From Treponema sp. UBA937 (GTDB taxonomy: Bacteria; Spirochaetota; Spirochaetia; Treponematales; Breznakiellaceae), in NCBI GenBank assembly GCA_002293455.1, contig DBDH01000102.1:68849-132848 (forward strand): 64,000 nucleotides of DNA, in the 5' to 3' direction. The notes beneath the pieces are model-generated. The model saw nothing but the letters and a program-made list of their open reading frames with translations, was not told the origin of the DNA and ran no database searches. The position numbers were made by a program, and so were the translations under genes. Positions 23,216 through 32,000 of this stretch are shown piece by piece (the first letter of the stretch is position 1; every line of letters begins with the position of its first letter).

Positions 23216-26200
23216 TTAAAAAGCCCGAATGGCACGAACATTATATTCAAAATTCCTGCTGCCGTCGTTCTGACTGCCAGTATTATCGAAAGACTTACGA
23301 TACGAGTAAGCATCACTTCCCTGTGAAGAAGACCAGTAGTCGACATTCTGGAATCCTCCAGGATTATCTGTATTGTTCTGCCAAAGGTTTTTATACATCT
23401 CATTAAGCTCGTCGAGACTTGGCAGAAACCAGTCATCGTATCCGCCAACATTCAGTTCATCGCAAAGCTGTGCCGCACGTCCTACTTCCCCTTTATCTTT
23501 CAGATAATCCACAATCTTTTGGGTATTTGCTTTTCCGGTTCCAATCCCGGTTTGTGTACCGATCTCACTATTATCTCCATAAGCCCCCCACTGCACTTTT
23601 TGAAACTCTTTGTCCGCAGGCGCCGCTTCTAGATAACGCCAATTGGAATTCTCAAATTCAGTGCCCTTAGCATCGTAAAAGACAAGTCCGCCGGCGGGAC
23701 CGGTCTCGCCTATAGCGTAGTACCTGGTTCCTGTTACACTGAAAGAAAGGACCGCGTTATATTGGCTATTAATTTGAATCGACACTTGCGAAGAAACCTT
23801 GTCTATCGTCGGAGCGGAGGGGGTAAACTTAATTTTGAATGTTGTTGCATCTCCCGGAGCAATGCTTGTATCAGCAGATGGCTGATTGGTAACCTCAAAA
23901 CCCGCTGTATCAGGACTTACATTAACTATATTCCCGTCCACGGCAGTGAAAACAAGCTCCTCTCCATCGTTATTAACAATGGTAAACTCAATTTCTTTGG
24001 GGGCTGTCTTGGAAACCTCTCCAAAATCATATTCACCAGATAAAGCAATATTGTTAGAATCCTGCCGTATTTCTATCTGCGGCTGTGTCCATTTCGCGTA
24101 TAGGGTAATATCCGCGGTAACAGGAGTTGCTGCGGTAAATTCGTTTGTAAATCCATTATCGGTAAACCACCCGCCGAAAAAATAACCGTCTTTGGCGGGT
24201 ATTGGCATTTCATCTTCTAATGTCGAGCCGTGTGTAACACTCATGCTCGCCGGGATTCCGGCGCCGCCGTCGGCGTTAAATGTAACCGTGTATGAATTGA
24301 TCGTCCACTTTGCGTATAGGGTTGTATCCCCGCTGACCGCATCATTGTCAAAATCCCACGCGTTAGTCAACGCCGCATCCTCATACCATCCGCCAAAAGT
24401 ATAACCGGTTTTGTTCATTGCGGCAGGCTGAGAAATCTTGCCGCCGTAATCTACCGAAACAGGAGCCGGCTCAGGCGTACCGCCGTTTGAGTTAAATGTA
24501 ACGGTGAATCCCCAACCATCCCCGAATGTACCCGAGTCGTACTCAAGATCATTATCATTGGATACGGTATTATTCACCCCTTTAGGATTAGTTCCCGAAA
24601 CATAAACCGCGTGACCTTCTCCATTTTCGGCTGTGTTCCTGTCTGCTTCGTCAACGGCATCTATACCGTATATTACGCCGCCGCTTTTAGTGAATTCTGA
24701 ACTGTTTACTGTGCCATCAATATACACGCCGCCGCCTTTGGCGCCGGCATTAACGGCAGCGGCTGTGTTCCCGCTGATTGTTCCATCGGTCATGGTAAAT
24801 TTACCGGAACTCCACACGCCGCCGCCTTGACCGCTTAAAGCCTTATTCCCGCTAATTGCTCCGCCGGTCATGGTAAAGGTTCCTCCATTATATACGCCGC
24901 CGCCGTTGCCTGCGATATTACCTTTATTATCAGAATCGTTGACGTCCCCTTCCGTTGTGCCTATGATGCCGCCGGACATTTCAAAGCTTCCGCCATTGAT
25001 ATATACACCGCCGCCGCCGCCTGCCAAGGAAACAGTATTCTGAGCAATGGAACCGCTTGTCATTTTAAAATTTCCATTAGTGTTGATAAATACACCGCCG
25101 CCGTAAACGGCAGAGTTGCCGCTAATCTCTCCGCCTTCCATGGTAAAGCTTCCGTCGGCAGCGACATAAACTCCGCCGCCGTATCGGGAGTAATTTCCAC
25201 TCCTAATCTTTCCGCCGTACATGATAAGTTTTCCGCCGTCATTAACACGTACACCGCCGCCGTCATTGGCAGTATTAGAGTCGTTGGTATTATTATTTCC
25301 GGTAATCACGGCTCCGCTATTCATAATCAGTGTTCCCTGCGAAACAGTCATGAGAGGACGATTATTACCAACATTTCCTCTGAACGTTAAGTCACCGCTG
25401 ACTGTGTTTCCTTGAATGGTGAGAGAACCATCTATGGTAAATAGGCAGCCTGCCTCGCCGCGGCTTATCTCCCGATTACCTCCGAATGGTTCCATGACGA
25501 TGGTTTTTTCTGCGTTAACGGTATATCCTTCCGCATTAATATCCGAGGCCCCTATACTGATGTCTCCGGAAACTATTATTTTTATGTCTGAATACCTGGC
25601 AAGTACATTACTAAAAACACGGGCAAGGTTTGCGGGTGCGTTTATAAGAATGCCGTCATCGGCTGGATCAACATTTCCGCTTACATATACAGGAAGCCCG
25701 GTAACCTCTGCAGGATCTTCTGTAACATCGAAATATCTATTACTTCTATCATATACTCTCAATGTTAACGGCTCTGCCGCATCTATACCGGAGAGTGTAA
25801 CCGTTGTTATGTAAGGATCAGCCTCGGTTCCTGTTCCCGTTCCCCAGTTTCCTTTCTGTAAAGGATCAATCGTATCAGTACCGCCGGAAACCGTCATGCT
25901 CACGGCTTCAGTATGGCCGGGTGTTGAATCAAGATACCAATAAAGGTTGAAAATATCTTCGCCCGCAGGTACAGCCGCGATAATACGCGGCTCCTGGAGA
26001 GGAGTATATTCGGGAAGCACAACAAATTTATCAAACCCAATACTTACTTCATCAGTTACATAATATCTCGGTAATTTACTATAATCAGTGATGGATGAGA
26101 TTTCAAGTTCAATGAGTGTTTCACCGCGCGTATACACATAAGTATATCCGGTGTCCGGAAAACTCAAAGTAATGACATAGTCGCCGGATTCGGTAAAGTT

Positions 26201-27046
26201 GGTGTTGAGGTTAACGCTGTTTTTCAACGTAAACATAACTTCATTGTCAACAATGGAGCCCTGTCCCTCGGCAAGAGGGTCGTCATCAACAACATCACTG
26301 CCGTTTTCATAGAGGCGTATGAATACATCTCCGGTCTCACTTTCTATACCAGTTATGGTCATACGATACTGACCGCCAGAACCGCCGCGGATATCCCAGA
26401 CGGTTTCTGTGCCGGGGTAAATATAGACAACATCAATGTCAATAATTTCTCCGCCGGCGGAAACTTCCATCCAATAATATCCGGAAGGCAGTATGTAACC
26501 TTGCAGCTGCGTATCTGCTATTGAAATTTTCTTACCAGGATCATCCTTTTCAGAATATTTCCAAATATCAACTATAACCGCCGTTACATCTGTTTCAAGC
26601 TTAAAAGTCCCTGTTATGGCATCGTCCGTTTCGTGCAGCAGCATGGATATGAGAATTTTTATTTCGGTTACGCCTTCTGATATAGTGCCAATATACGTTC
26701 CGCTTGCTACAGGTTCGGTTATTCCATCCGCATATCCTTTGGCAGTAACAGTCCATTCTCCGTAGGGAAACTGAACATACTTTGGCATACCGGGTTCTGC
26801 ATCCATTGACGCAAGGGAAGCTCCTTCCGGGCCTTCAAAAGTCAGCGTATATTTTTTAATAATTCCAAGGGGGTTAGAAGGATTAACGGTTCTTTCATCT
26901 TCATTGATTTCCTTATCACCTATGGTAATTTTCACTCCGGCTTTTGCGTTTTTGGGCGGCAGGAATATATCCGCACAGCTTGGCAGCAGAAAAGCAAACA
27001 GCATAACCAAGAACATCGATGCGGTGCGCACAATAATACGCTTCAT
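23216..27046 (-). CDS. Large surface lipoprotein: beta-helix, InlB-type repeats, ASPM/Hydin-like and Fib_succ_major-like domains
   Basis: A protein of about 1276 residues that probably sits on the cell surface. ATG 27046 follows TGAGGAGT; the signal peptide ends in a lipobox (LLPSC, cysteine near residue 20). After an N-terminal region of immunoglobulin-like strands comes a right-handed beta-helix with many GGGVYxxGxFxMxGGxIxGN repeats (about 560-830). Two InlB B-repeat/Flg_new modules follow (YTFGGWYEDAAL, YFFGGWFTDNGF), then an ASPM-SPD2-Hydin-like domain (EYDFGEVSKTAPKEIEFTI). The C-terminus (GGLVFYDAKG, YDDWFLPSLDELNEMYKN, YWSSS) resembles DUF1566/Fib_succ_major. Adhesion or host/substrate contact is likely but unproven. 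The upstream repeat lipoprotein ends 17 bases before its start. Confidence 0.85.
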   Translation of the reverse strand: MKRIIVRTASMFLVMLFAFLLPSCADIFLPPKNAKAGVKITIGDKEINEDERTVNPSNPLGIIKKYTLTFEGPEGASLASMDAEPGMPKYVQFPYGEWTVTAKGYADGITEPVASGTYIGTISEGVTEIKILISMLLHETDDAITGTFKLETDVTAVIVDIWKYSEKDDPGKKISIADTQLQGYILPSGYYWMEVSAGGEIIDIDVVYIYPGTETVWDIRGGSGGQYRMTITGIESETGDVFIRLYENGSDVVDDDPLAEGQGSIVDNEVMFTLKNSVNLNTNFTESGDYVITLSFPDTGYTYVYTRGETLIELEISSITDYSKLPRYYVTDEVSIGFDKFVVLPEYTPLQEPRIIAAVPAGEDIFNLYWYLDSTPGHTEAVSMTVSGGTDTIDPLQKGNWGTGTGTEADPYITTVTLSGIDAAEPLTLRVYDRSNRYFDVTEDPAEVTGLPVYVSGNVDPADDGILINAPANLARVFSNVLARYSDIKIIVSGDISIGASDINAEGYTVNAEKTIVMEPFGGNREISRGEAGCLFTIDGSLTIQGNTVSGDLTFRGNVGNNRPLMTVSQGTLIMNSGAVITGNNNTNDSNTANDGGGVRVNDGGKLIMYGGKIRSGNYSRYGGGVYVAADGSFTMEGGEISGNSAVYGGGVFINTNGNFKMTSGSIAQNTVSLAGGGGGVYINGGSFEMSGGIIGTTEGDVNDSDNKGNIAGNGGGVYNGGTFTMTGGAISGNKALSGQGGGVWSSGKFTMTDGTISGNTAAAVNAGAKGGGVYIDGTVNSSEFTKSGGVIYGIDAVDEADRNTAENGEGHAVYVSGTNPKGVNNTVSNDNDLEYDSGTFGDGWGFTVTFNSNGGTPEPAPVSVDYGGKISQPAAMNKTGYTFGGWYEDAALTNAWDFDNDAVSGDTTLYAKWTINSYTVTFNADGGAGIPASMSVTHGSTLEDEMPIPAKDGYFFGGWFTDNGFTNEFTAATPVTADITLYAKWTQPQIEIRQDSNNIALSGEYDFGEVSKTAPKEIEFTIVNNDGEELVFTAVDGNIVNVSPDTAGFEVTNQPSADTSIAPGDATTFKIKFTPSAPTIDKVSSQVSIQINSQYNAVLSFSVTGTRYYAIGETGPAGGLVFYDAKGTEFENSNWRYLEAAPADKEFQKVQWGAYGDNSEIGTQTGIGTGKANTQKIVDYLKDKGEVGRAAQLCDELNVGGYDDWFLPSLDELNEMYKNLWQNNTDNPGGFQNVDYWSSSQGSDAYSYRKSFDNTGSQNDGSRNFEYNVRAIRAF

Positions 27047-27062
27047 GTTTTTACTCCTCACG

Positions 27063-30000
27063 TCACTCAATCGTAATCGTCATATCATTGGAATACGGAT
27101 ATCCCTCGCTGTCGCGGGCAATTATCCTTACACGGTGAACCCCCGGATTTATCCTGTTCACAACAACATCGCCACCGGCGGTATAAGTTTGTTGAACGCC
27201 GTCAAGATACCACCTATCAACAGTGTAACCATCTTTAATTTCGATGATGAGATCTCTTCCATAAGAGATGGTTTTACTGGACTCTTTAACAAAGTATTTT
27301 TCCTGTAAAGCATCCGGCACTATGGTTATGGTGAGCATAAATTCCGGCTCAGCAAGTTTCATATCATCCAATTCCAGCATCCTTACAGAGTTATCATCGG
27401 GATTTACTAGTTTCAGACCTATCTTAAATATTGTATTGACCGGCGTGTTAATTTCCGCGGGAGTAACGGTTATGGTGAATTTAGGCTTATCGACAGGATT
27501 CCCGCTTAAAGCGGTTAAGTCAAAACTGACATCATCCTCCCAAGGATTATCTTCTGTCCATGTACCTCCCAATTTGTATACCAAAACAGGATTTACAGAA
27601 TAGCCGTTATTGGGACTGTCTAAAGTAACAGTTAATGTTGATGGATCACCAAGCGGTATAGTGTATACACCGCCATTCAAAGGCATACTCGATGAAACAG
27701 AGTGAGTAACATTTGCAATATCGATCTTTCCCCTCATACTTGGTAAAGGATAGGCATTGTCAGGATCGGAAATGGTGTTTCCTCCCTTGTCTTGAAGAGA
27801 AATATTGTTACTGTCGTCGAACAGCTTGAGATACACTCCCTCATAATGTATGTTTGGCTTAGGATTTGAAATCTTTACGGTAACCGATTCATCTCCCGGC
27901 GTGTAATTATGAATAGTAAACTGGGTATTATCAGATGCCCAGGGATTTGTATTTGTCATTTGATTATTGTGAAGATACTGTATGGCGGGAGTTATTTCGG
28001 CGTCTTCGGGAACATCGAATGAAACGGATAATGTTGTTTCCGTACCGGGCAAAAGATAGATACCGCTAGACAAACCAACAGAGGTAATAAACGTCCAATC
28101 CTCGGTAACGGAAATGATTTTAGGGTCATCAATTACTTCTTCTTCCCAGCCTGTTATCAGAGGTAATGAAATAGGAAGCGTGTCATTCAGTTTCAAGCCT
28201 AATTGATATTCTCCATCCTTCACCAGATTGAAAATATCTACAGTGATAAGCTCATTACTGCTGTTGCTCGGATCAATCTCAAATGATGTGGTTCCCCATT
28301 CTGAGGGCTCATCTTCCAGCCACTCAGCATCAGAAGCCGTTCTATATACCAGACTTGCCTCTGGAGAAATGTTATCGGGATTGTTCAAGTGAATCTCCAA
28401 ATACGCGCCGGCGGTAATATCAATTTGAATACCGGCAGTATTTCCAGGCCGTTCAAAATTTTCATAGCTTAACTTATAAGATTTGATGGTAACTGGTTCG
28501 GGGTCATCAATTACTTCTTCTTCCCAGCCTGTTATCAGAGGTAATGAAACAGGAAGCGTATCATTCAGTTTCAAGCCTAATTGATATTCTCCATCCTTCA
28601 CCAGATTGAAAATATCTACAGTGATAAGCTCATTACTGCTGTTGCTCGGATCAATCTCAAATGATGTGGTTCCCCATTCTGAGGGCTCATCTTCCAGCCA
28701 CTCAGCATCAGAAGCCGTTCTATATACCAGACTTGCCTCTAGAGAAATGTTATCGGGATTGTTCAAGTGAATCTCCAAATACGCGTCGACGGTAATATCA
28801 ATTTCAATACCGGCAGTATTTCCAGGCCGTTCAAAATTTTCATAGCTTAACTTATAAGATTTGATGGTAACTGGTTCAGGGTCATCAATTACTTCTTCTT
28901 CCCAGCCTATTATCAAGGGGAGAGCATGAACGGCCGTATCTGCTTCCTTCAGTTTCAAGCCTAATTGATATTCTCCATCCTTCACCAGATTAAAAATATC
29001 TACAGTGATAAGCTCATTACTGCTGTTGCTCGGATCAATCTCAAATGATGTGGTTCCCCATCCTGAGGGCTCATCTTCCAGCCACTCAGCATCAGAAGCC
29101 GTTCTATATACCAGACTTGCCTCTGGAGAAATGTTATCGGGATTGTTCAAGTGAATCTCCAAATACGCGCCGACGGTAATATCAATTTCAATCCCGGCAG
29201 TATTTCCAGGCCGTTCAAAATTTTCATAGCTTAACTTATAAGATTTGATGGTAACTGGTTCAGGGTCATCAATTACTTCTTCTTCCTGGCCTGTCATCAA
29301 GGGGAGAGCATGAACGGCCGTATCTGCTTCCTTCAGTTTTAAGCCTATATTGTATGTTACGTCTTTTGCCGGATTTACAATGCGTACTATAATAACTTCA
29401 TCATTGCTGTTTCCACTATCAATCGAAATTCCCGCTCCAACATATTGTGCGGGTACGCTTTCTTCCTGCCAATTATCACCGTAAACGAGGCGGGGCGAAA
29501 GGGAAACGTTATCGGGATTATCAAGGAATACCTTTAACATTGACGGCTCTCCGGTTTTTATTTCAGAAGGAGTTCCCAAGGTTACCGGGCTGCCGTTCAA
29601 CTCAAAACCAGTGATCGTGACGGGTTTAGGATCGCCTGTCGGCGGGCCATCATCAACTTCACCTTTCATCAAGGGCAGATCATAAGGATTTTCATACATT
29701 ACCCCGATTTCCGTATTCTTTAATTTAAGACGCAGCCGGTATATCGTTTTATCACTTTGAGGATTGTTAATCACTACGATAACTTGTCTTGGGGAGCCGA
29801 TATCGTAGACAGCGTCAAACGTGACACCGCCCCATTCGGAAGGTTTTTCGCTCACCCATGCGCTTTCAGCTTTATCCCAAAATTCCAAAACAGGAAGCAA
29901 AGGAAAATTTATAGGATTACGCAGAAGAATTTTCAATTGTGTCGGTTCATCATTTTTTAATATGTAAACGCCGTCGGCAGAATCTTTTGTAGGATTGATA

Positions 30001-30158
30001 TCGATAAAATCAAAATTAATACCGGCTGCGGTCTCGGTATGTTTTTTAATGTATTCGGGAACCGAAAGGTTCATTAAATCACAGGCGGAGAAACAACCCA
30101 TGCCCAGAATAATACCGATACCTGCTGCAATTACTTGAAAATATATCGACTTTTTCAC
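27063..30158 (-). CDS. Large repeat-containing lipoprotein
   Basis: A 1031-residue protein with signal peptide and lipobox (GMGCFSAC; either cysteine near 22 or 26 could be lipidated). The rest is built from repeated beta-rich modules of about 125 residues; three consecutive ones are almost identical and share PEPVTIKSYKLSYENFERPG, LEIHLNNPDNIS and SSNELITVDIFNLVKDGEYQ. More diverged modules flank them. A final domain has a PKD/InlB-like turn (VDRWYLDGVQQTYTAGG). The start is GTG 30158; the ribosome site is weak. It is followed 17 bases on by the beta-helix lipoprotein, so the two probably form an operon. Function unknown; binding or adhesion is plausible. Confidence 0.8.
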   Translation of the reverse strand: MKKSIYFQVIAAGIGIILGMGCFSACDLMNLSVPEYIKKHTETAAGINFDFIDINPTKDSADGVYILKNDEPTQLKILLRNPINFPLLPVLEFWDKAESAWVSEKPSEWGGVTFDAVYDIGSPRQVIVVINNPQSDKTIYRLRLKLKNTEIGVMYENPYDLPLMKGEVDDGPPTGDPKPVTITGFELNGSPVTLGTPSEIKTGEPSMLKVFLDNPDNVSLSPRLVYGDNWQEESVPAQYVGAGISIDSGNSNDEVIIVRIVNPAKDVTYNIGLKLKEADTAVHALPLMTGQEEEVIDDPEPVTIKSYKLSYENFERPGNTAGIEIDITVGAYLEIHLNNPDNISPEASLVYRTASDAEWLEDEPSGWGTTSFEIDPSNSSNELITVDIFNLVKDGEYQLGLKLKEADTAVHALPLIIGWEEEVIDDPEPVTIKSYKLSYENFERPGNTAGIEIDITVDAYLEIHLNNPDNISLEASLVYRTASDAEWLEDEPSEWGTTSFEIDPSNSSNELITVDIFNLVKDGEYQLGLKLNDTLPVSLPLITGWEEEVIDDPEPVTIKSYKLSYENFERPGNTAGIQIDITAGAYLEIHLNNPDNISPEASLVYRTASDAEWLEDEPSEWGTTSFEIDPSNSSNELITVDIFNLVKDGEYQLGLKLNDTLPISLPLITGWEEEVIDDPKIISVTEDWTFITSVGLSSGIYLLPGTETTLSVSFDVPEDAEITPAIQYLHNNQMTNTNPWASDNTQFTIHNYTPGDESVTVKISNPKPNIHYEGVYLKLFDDSNNISLQDKGGNTISDPDNAYPLPSMRGKIDIANVTHSVSSSMPLNGGVYTIPLGDPSTLTVTLDSPNNGYSVNPVLVYKLGGTWTEDNPWEDDVSFDLTALSGNPVDKPKFTITVTPAEINTPVNTIFKIGLKLVNPDDNSVRMLELDDMKLAEPEFMLTITIVPDALQEKYFVKESSKTISYGRDLIIEIKDGYTVDRWYLDGVQQTYTAGGDVVVNRINPGVHRVRIIARDSEGYPYSNDMTITIE
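28123..29262 (-). repeat. Three near-identical 378-384 bp tandem repeats in the lipoprotein gene
   Basis: Units start at 28123, 28501 and 28879 and a fourth begins at 29263 but soon diverges. Spacing is 378, 378 and 384 bp. Long stretches are identical between units, with small blocks of substitution at the GNDTLP-like junction. The near identity at DNA level suggests recent duplication or gene conversion. Confidence 0.95.
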
Positions 30159-30268
30159 GACACGTTCCGCCCACCATACATGAAGTTAAGTACCTAGGAA
30201 CAGGGTAAAACATTTTTTTCTTTCTGGCAAGAGTATCGTCAAACAAACCAGAACTACTGAAAACCCTA

Positions 30269-30297
30269 TTGACAGTTTCCCCCTTTTACGGCATATT
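30269..30297 (+). promoter_or_regulatory. Promoter of the tRNA cluster
   Basis: TTGACA (30269-30274), 17 bases, CATATT (30292-30297), ending 18 bases before tRNA-His. It is the only good candidate in the gap 30159-30314. Confidence 0.6.
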
Positions 30298-30314
30298 TCT
30301 ACCAGTCATTAAAT

Positions 30315-30388
30315 GGTGGGTGTAGTTCAGTGGTTAGAGCACCAGATTGTGGATCTGGGTGTCGCGGGTTCAAATCCCGTCACCCACC
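30315..30388 (+). tRNA. tRNA-His (GTG)
   Basis: Cloverleaf with anticodon GTG in loop TTGTGGA. Acceptor arms GTGGGTG and CACCCAC; the extra 5' G (30315) opposite C73 marks histidine tRNA. The T loop TTCAAAT is normal. Confidence 0.97.
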
Positions 30389-30415
30389 CTTAACTGCATC
30401 CAGTGTAAGGAGTGA

Positions 30416-30489
30416 GCGTTCGTAGCTCAGCTGGATAGAGCGACGGACTTCGAATCCGTAGGCCGCAGGTTCGAATCCTGCCGGACGCA
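30416..30489 (+). tRNA. tRNA-Arg (TCG)
   Basis: Anticodon TCG in loop CTTCGAA. Acceptor arms GCGTTCG and CGGACGC with one G-T pair; T loop TTCGAAT. Confidence 0.96.
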
Positions 30490-30524
30490 GAATGACATAG
30501 ACAAGCGTTAGCTTGATATTTTTT

Positions 30525-30597
30525 GGGCCGCTAGCTCAGCTGGTAGAGCAGCAGACTCTTAATCTGCGGGTCGCAGGTTCGATCCCTGCGCGGCTCA
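30525..30597 (+). tRNA. tRNA-Lys (CTT)
   Basis: Anticodon CTT in loop CTCTTAA. Acceptor arms GGGCCGC and GCGGCTC; T loop TTCGATC. Confidence 0.97.
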
Positions 30598-30632
30598 TAA
30601 CCAAGAAGGCGGACAGCTTTATTGGATGTTTT

Positions 30633-30704
30633 GCGGGAATAGCTCAGTGGTAGAGCGCGACCTTGCCAAGGTCGATGTCGCGGGTCCGACTCCCGTTTCC
30701 CGCT
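30633..30704 (+). tRNA. tRNA-Gly (GCC), first copy
   Basis: Anticodon GCC in loop TTGCCAA. Acceptor arms GCGGGAA and TTCCCGC. An identical gene lies at 31048-31119. Confidence 0.97.
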
Positions 30705-30764
30705 TTAGCGATAATCCTCGCGGTAGATCATTATAATGTGCCGCGGGATGTTGGGAATTGAACC

Positions 30765-30845
30765 GCGAGAGTGGTGAAATTGGCAGACACGCCAGACTTA
30801 GGATCTGGTGCCTTAGGCATAAGGGTTCAAGTCCCTTCTCTCGCA
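30765..30845 (+). tRNA. tRNA-Leu (TAG)
   Basis: Class II tRNA with a long variable arm. Anticodon TAG in loop CTTAGGA; acceptor arms GCGAGAG and CTCTCGC; T loop TTCAAGT. Its 3' end is duplicated 175 bases downstream. Confidence 0.96.
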
Positions 30846-30849
30846 TATT

Positions 30850-30873
30850 TAAAAAGTTGAGTATCAACTTTTT
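30850..30873 (+). terminator. Terminator after tRNA-Leu
   Basis: AAAAAGTTGA, a 3-base loop and TCAACTTTTTT form a compact stem with a T-run, five bases after the tRNA. It should end the five-tRNA transcript, so the last tRNA-Gly may need its own start. Confidence 0.8.
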
Positions 30874-31002
30874 TGTTTTGGAAATGTCGGACTTGACCCG
30901 GAGTCCCCGCCGAGCGAATGCGAGGAAAAGGCGGCATGGATGCCGGCGACAGGGGACAAAGGCGGTCCGGAAATCTGAAACAGGAAGTTGAGGATTGGAG
31001 GA

Positions 31003-31021
31003 CAAGTCCCTTCTCTCGCAT
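31003..31021 (+). repeat. 19-bp duplicate of the tRNA-Leu 3' end
   Basis: CAAGTCCCTTCTCTCGCAT repeats 30828-30846 exactly, including the T-arm 3' half and acceptor strand. The 156 bases between the copies hold the terminator and a GC-richer stretch without a convincing gene. Such duplications mark integrase sites or leftover excision scars. Confidence 0.8.
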
Positions 31022-31047
31022 GTATCAAACAGTGGAACGCATTTTTT

Positions 31048-31119
31048 GCGGGAATAGCTCAGTGGTAGAGCGCGACCTTGCCAAGGTCGATGTCGCGGGT
31101 CCGACTCCCGTTTCCCGCT
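31048..31119 (+). tRNA. tRNA-Gly (GCC), second copy
   Basis: Identical over all 72 bases to 30633-30704, anticodon GCC. It lies beyond the tRNA-Leu terminator and the duplicated tRNA-Leu end. Confidence 0.97.
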
Positions 31120-31191
31120 TTTTGTTTATCTCCGGTATGCCGGTTTCTTGTATCAAATTTAGCGAAAAGTAACACTTGCTTCAACGCTCTC

Positions 31192-31220
31192 TTGTCCGAA
31201 ATTGTTTTGCCTTTTATACT
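31192..31220 (+). promoter_or_regulatory. exoA promoter, probably giving a leaderless mRNA
   Basis: TTGTCC (31192-31197), 17 bases, TATACT (31215-31220). Only six bases separate the -10 from ATG 31227, and no ribosome site is visible. Confidence 0.6.
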
Positions 31221-31226
31221 AGCGGT

Positions 31227-32000
31227 ATGCGTATTGTATCTTGGAATGTGAACGGAATTAGAGCCGCGGAAAAAAAAGGCTTTATCGATTGGCTTAAAAA
31301 GGATGCTCCGGATATTCTGTGTGTGCAGGAAACCAAGGCCCGCCCGGATCAGCTTTCGCCGGAATTGACTCATCCTTTGGACGATAAAAACCAACCCTAT
31401 GCGTCTTACTGGGCCAGCGCGAAAAAAGCCGGATATTCAGGCACGGCTATTTACAGCAAAATTGAGCCTTTAGATGTTCAATTTCTTGGGAATGATGATT
31501 TTGACAATGAAGGCAGAGTCCTCGCCGCTCACTTTAAGGATTTTGTCCTTATCTCAGCCTATTTTCCCAACTCCCAGGAAGCAGGAGTGCGGCTGCCTTA
31601 TAAATTAGCCTTTTGCGACGCGATGTTATCGTATTGTGATAATCTTGTTACACAAGGACGGAACATCATTTTATGCGGCGACTACAATATCGCTCATACG
31701 CCGATAGATTTAGCGAGACCCAAAGAAAACGAGCAGAATCCGGGCTACCTTCCGGAAGAAAGGGCTTGGATGAACAAATTTCTTGATGCCGGTTATGCTG
31801 ATACTTTCAGGCATTTTCATCCCAACGAGGAAAAACATTACAGCTGGTGGTCTTACCGCGCAAACGCGCGGGAACGGAATGTCGGGTGGAGGATTGATTA
31901 TCATTGCGTGAATCAGGGTTTTATCTCAAGGATAAAACATGCCCGGATCCGTCCGGAAGTAATGGGCGCCGATCATTGTCCCGTGGAAATTGAATTGTAA
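31227..32000 (+). CDS. exoA: Exodeoxyribonuclease III family AP endonuclease
   Basis: A 257-residue ExoIII/APE-type enzyme that cuts DNA at abasic sites. All family motifs are present: SWNVNGIRA at the N-terminus, VQETKARPDQL, YFPNSQE, GDYNIAHTPIDLA, NVGWRIDY and the final DHCPVEIEL. ATG 31227 is chosen because the protein then begins MRIVSWNV as in the family; the longer frame from 31176 adds unrelated residues and includes the promoter. The next gene starts directly after the stop codon. Confidence 0.95.
   Translation: MRIVSWNVNGIRAAEKKGFIDWLKKDAPDILCVQETKARPDQLSPELTHPLDDKNQPYASYWASAKKAGYSGTAIYSKIEPLDVQFLGNDDFDNEGRVLAAHFKDFVLISAYFPNSQEAGVRLPYKLAFCDAMLSYCDNLVTQGRNIILCGDYNIAHTPIDLARPKENEQNPGYLPEERAWMNKFLDAGYADTFRHFHPNEEKHYSWWSYRANARERNVGWRIDYHCVNQGFISRIKHARIRPEVMGADHCPVEIEL

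Noticed and set aside
24192..25814. Several proline/serine-rich rightward frames across the beta-helix gene
   Set aside because: They mirror the repeated glycine-rich codons of the lipoprotein on the other strand.
28123..29262. CRISPR-like regular repeats
   Set aside because: Units are 378-384 bp, contiguous and coding, with no spacers and no cas genes nearby.
30846..31002. A small gene between tRNA-Leu and its duplicated 3' end
   Set aside because: Frames exist (up to about 80 codons) but none has a ribosome site or recognisable product, and they run into the tRNAs.
30619..31005. A 128-codon leftward frame across the tRNA cluster
   Set aside because: It runs through tRNA-Gly and tRNA-Leu and has no supporting motif; frames over tRNAs are a common artefact.
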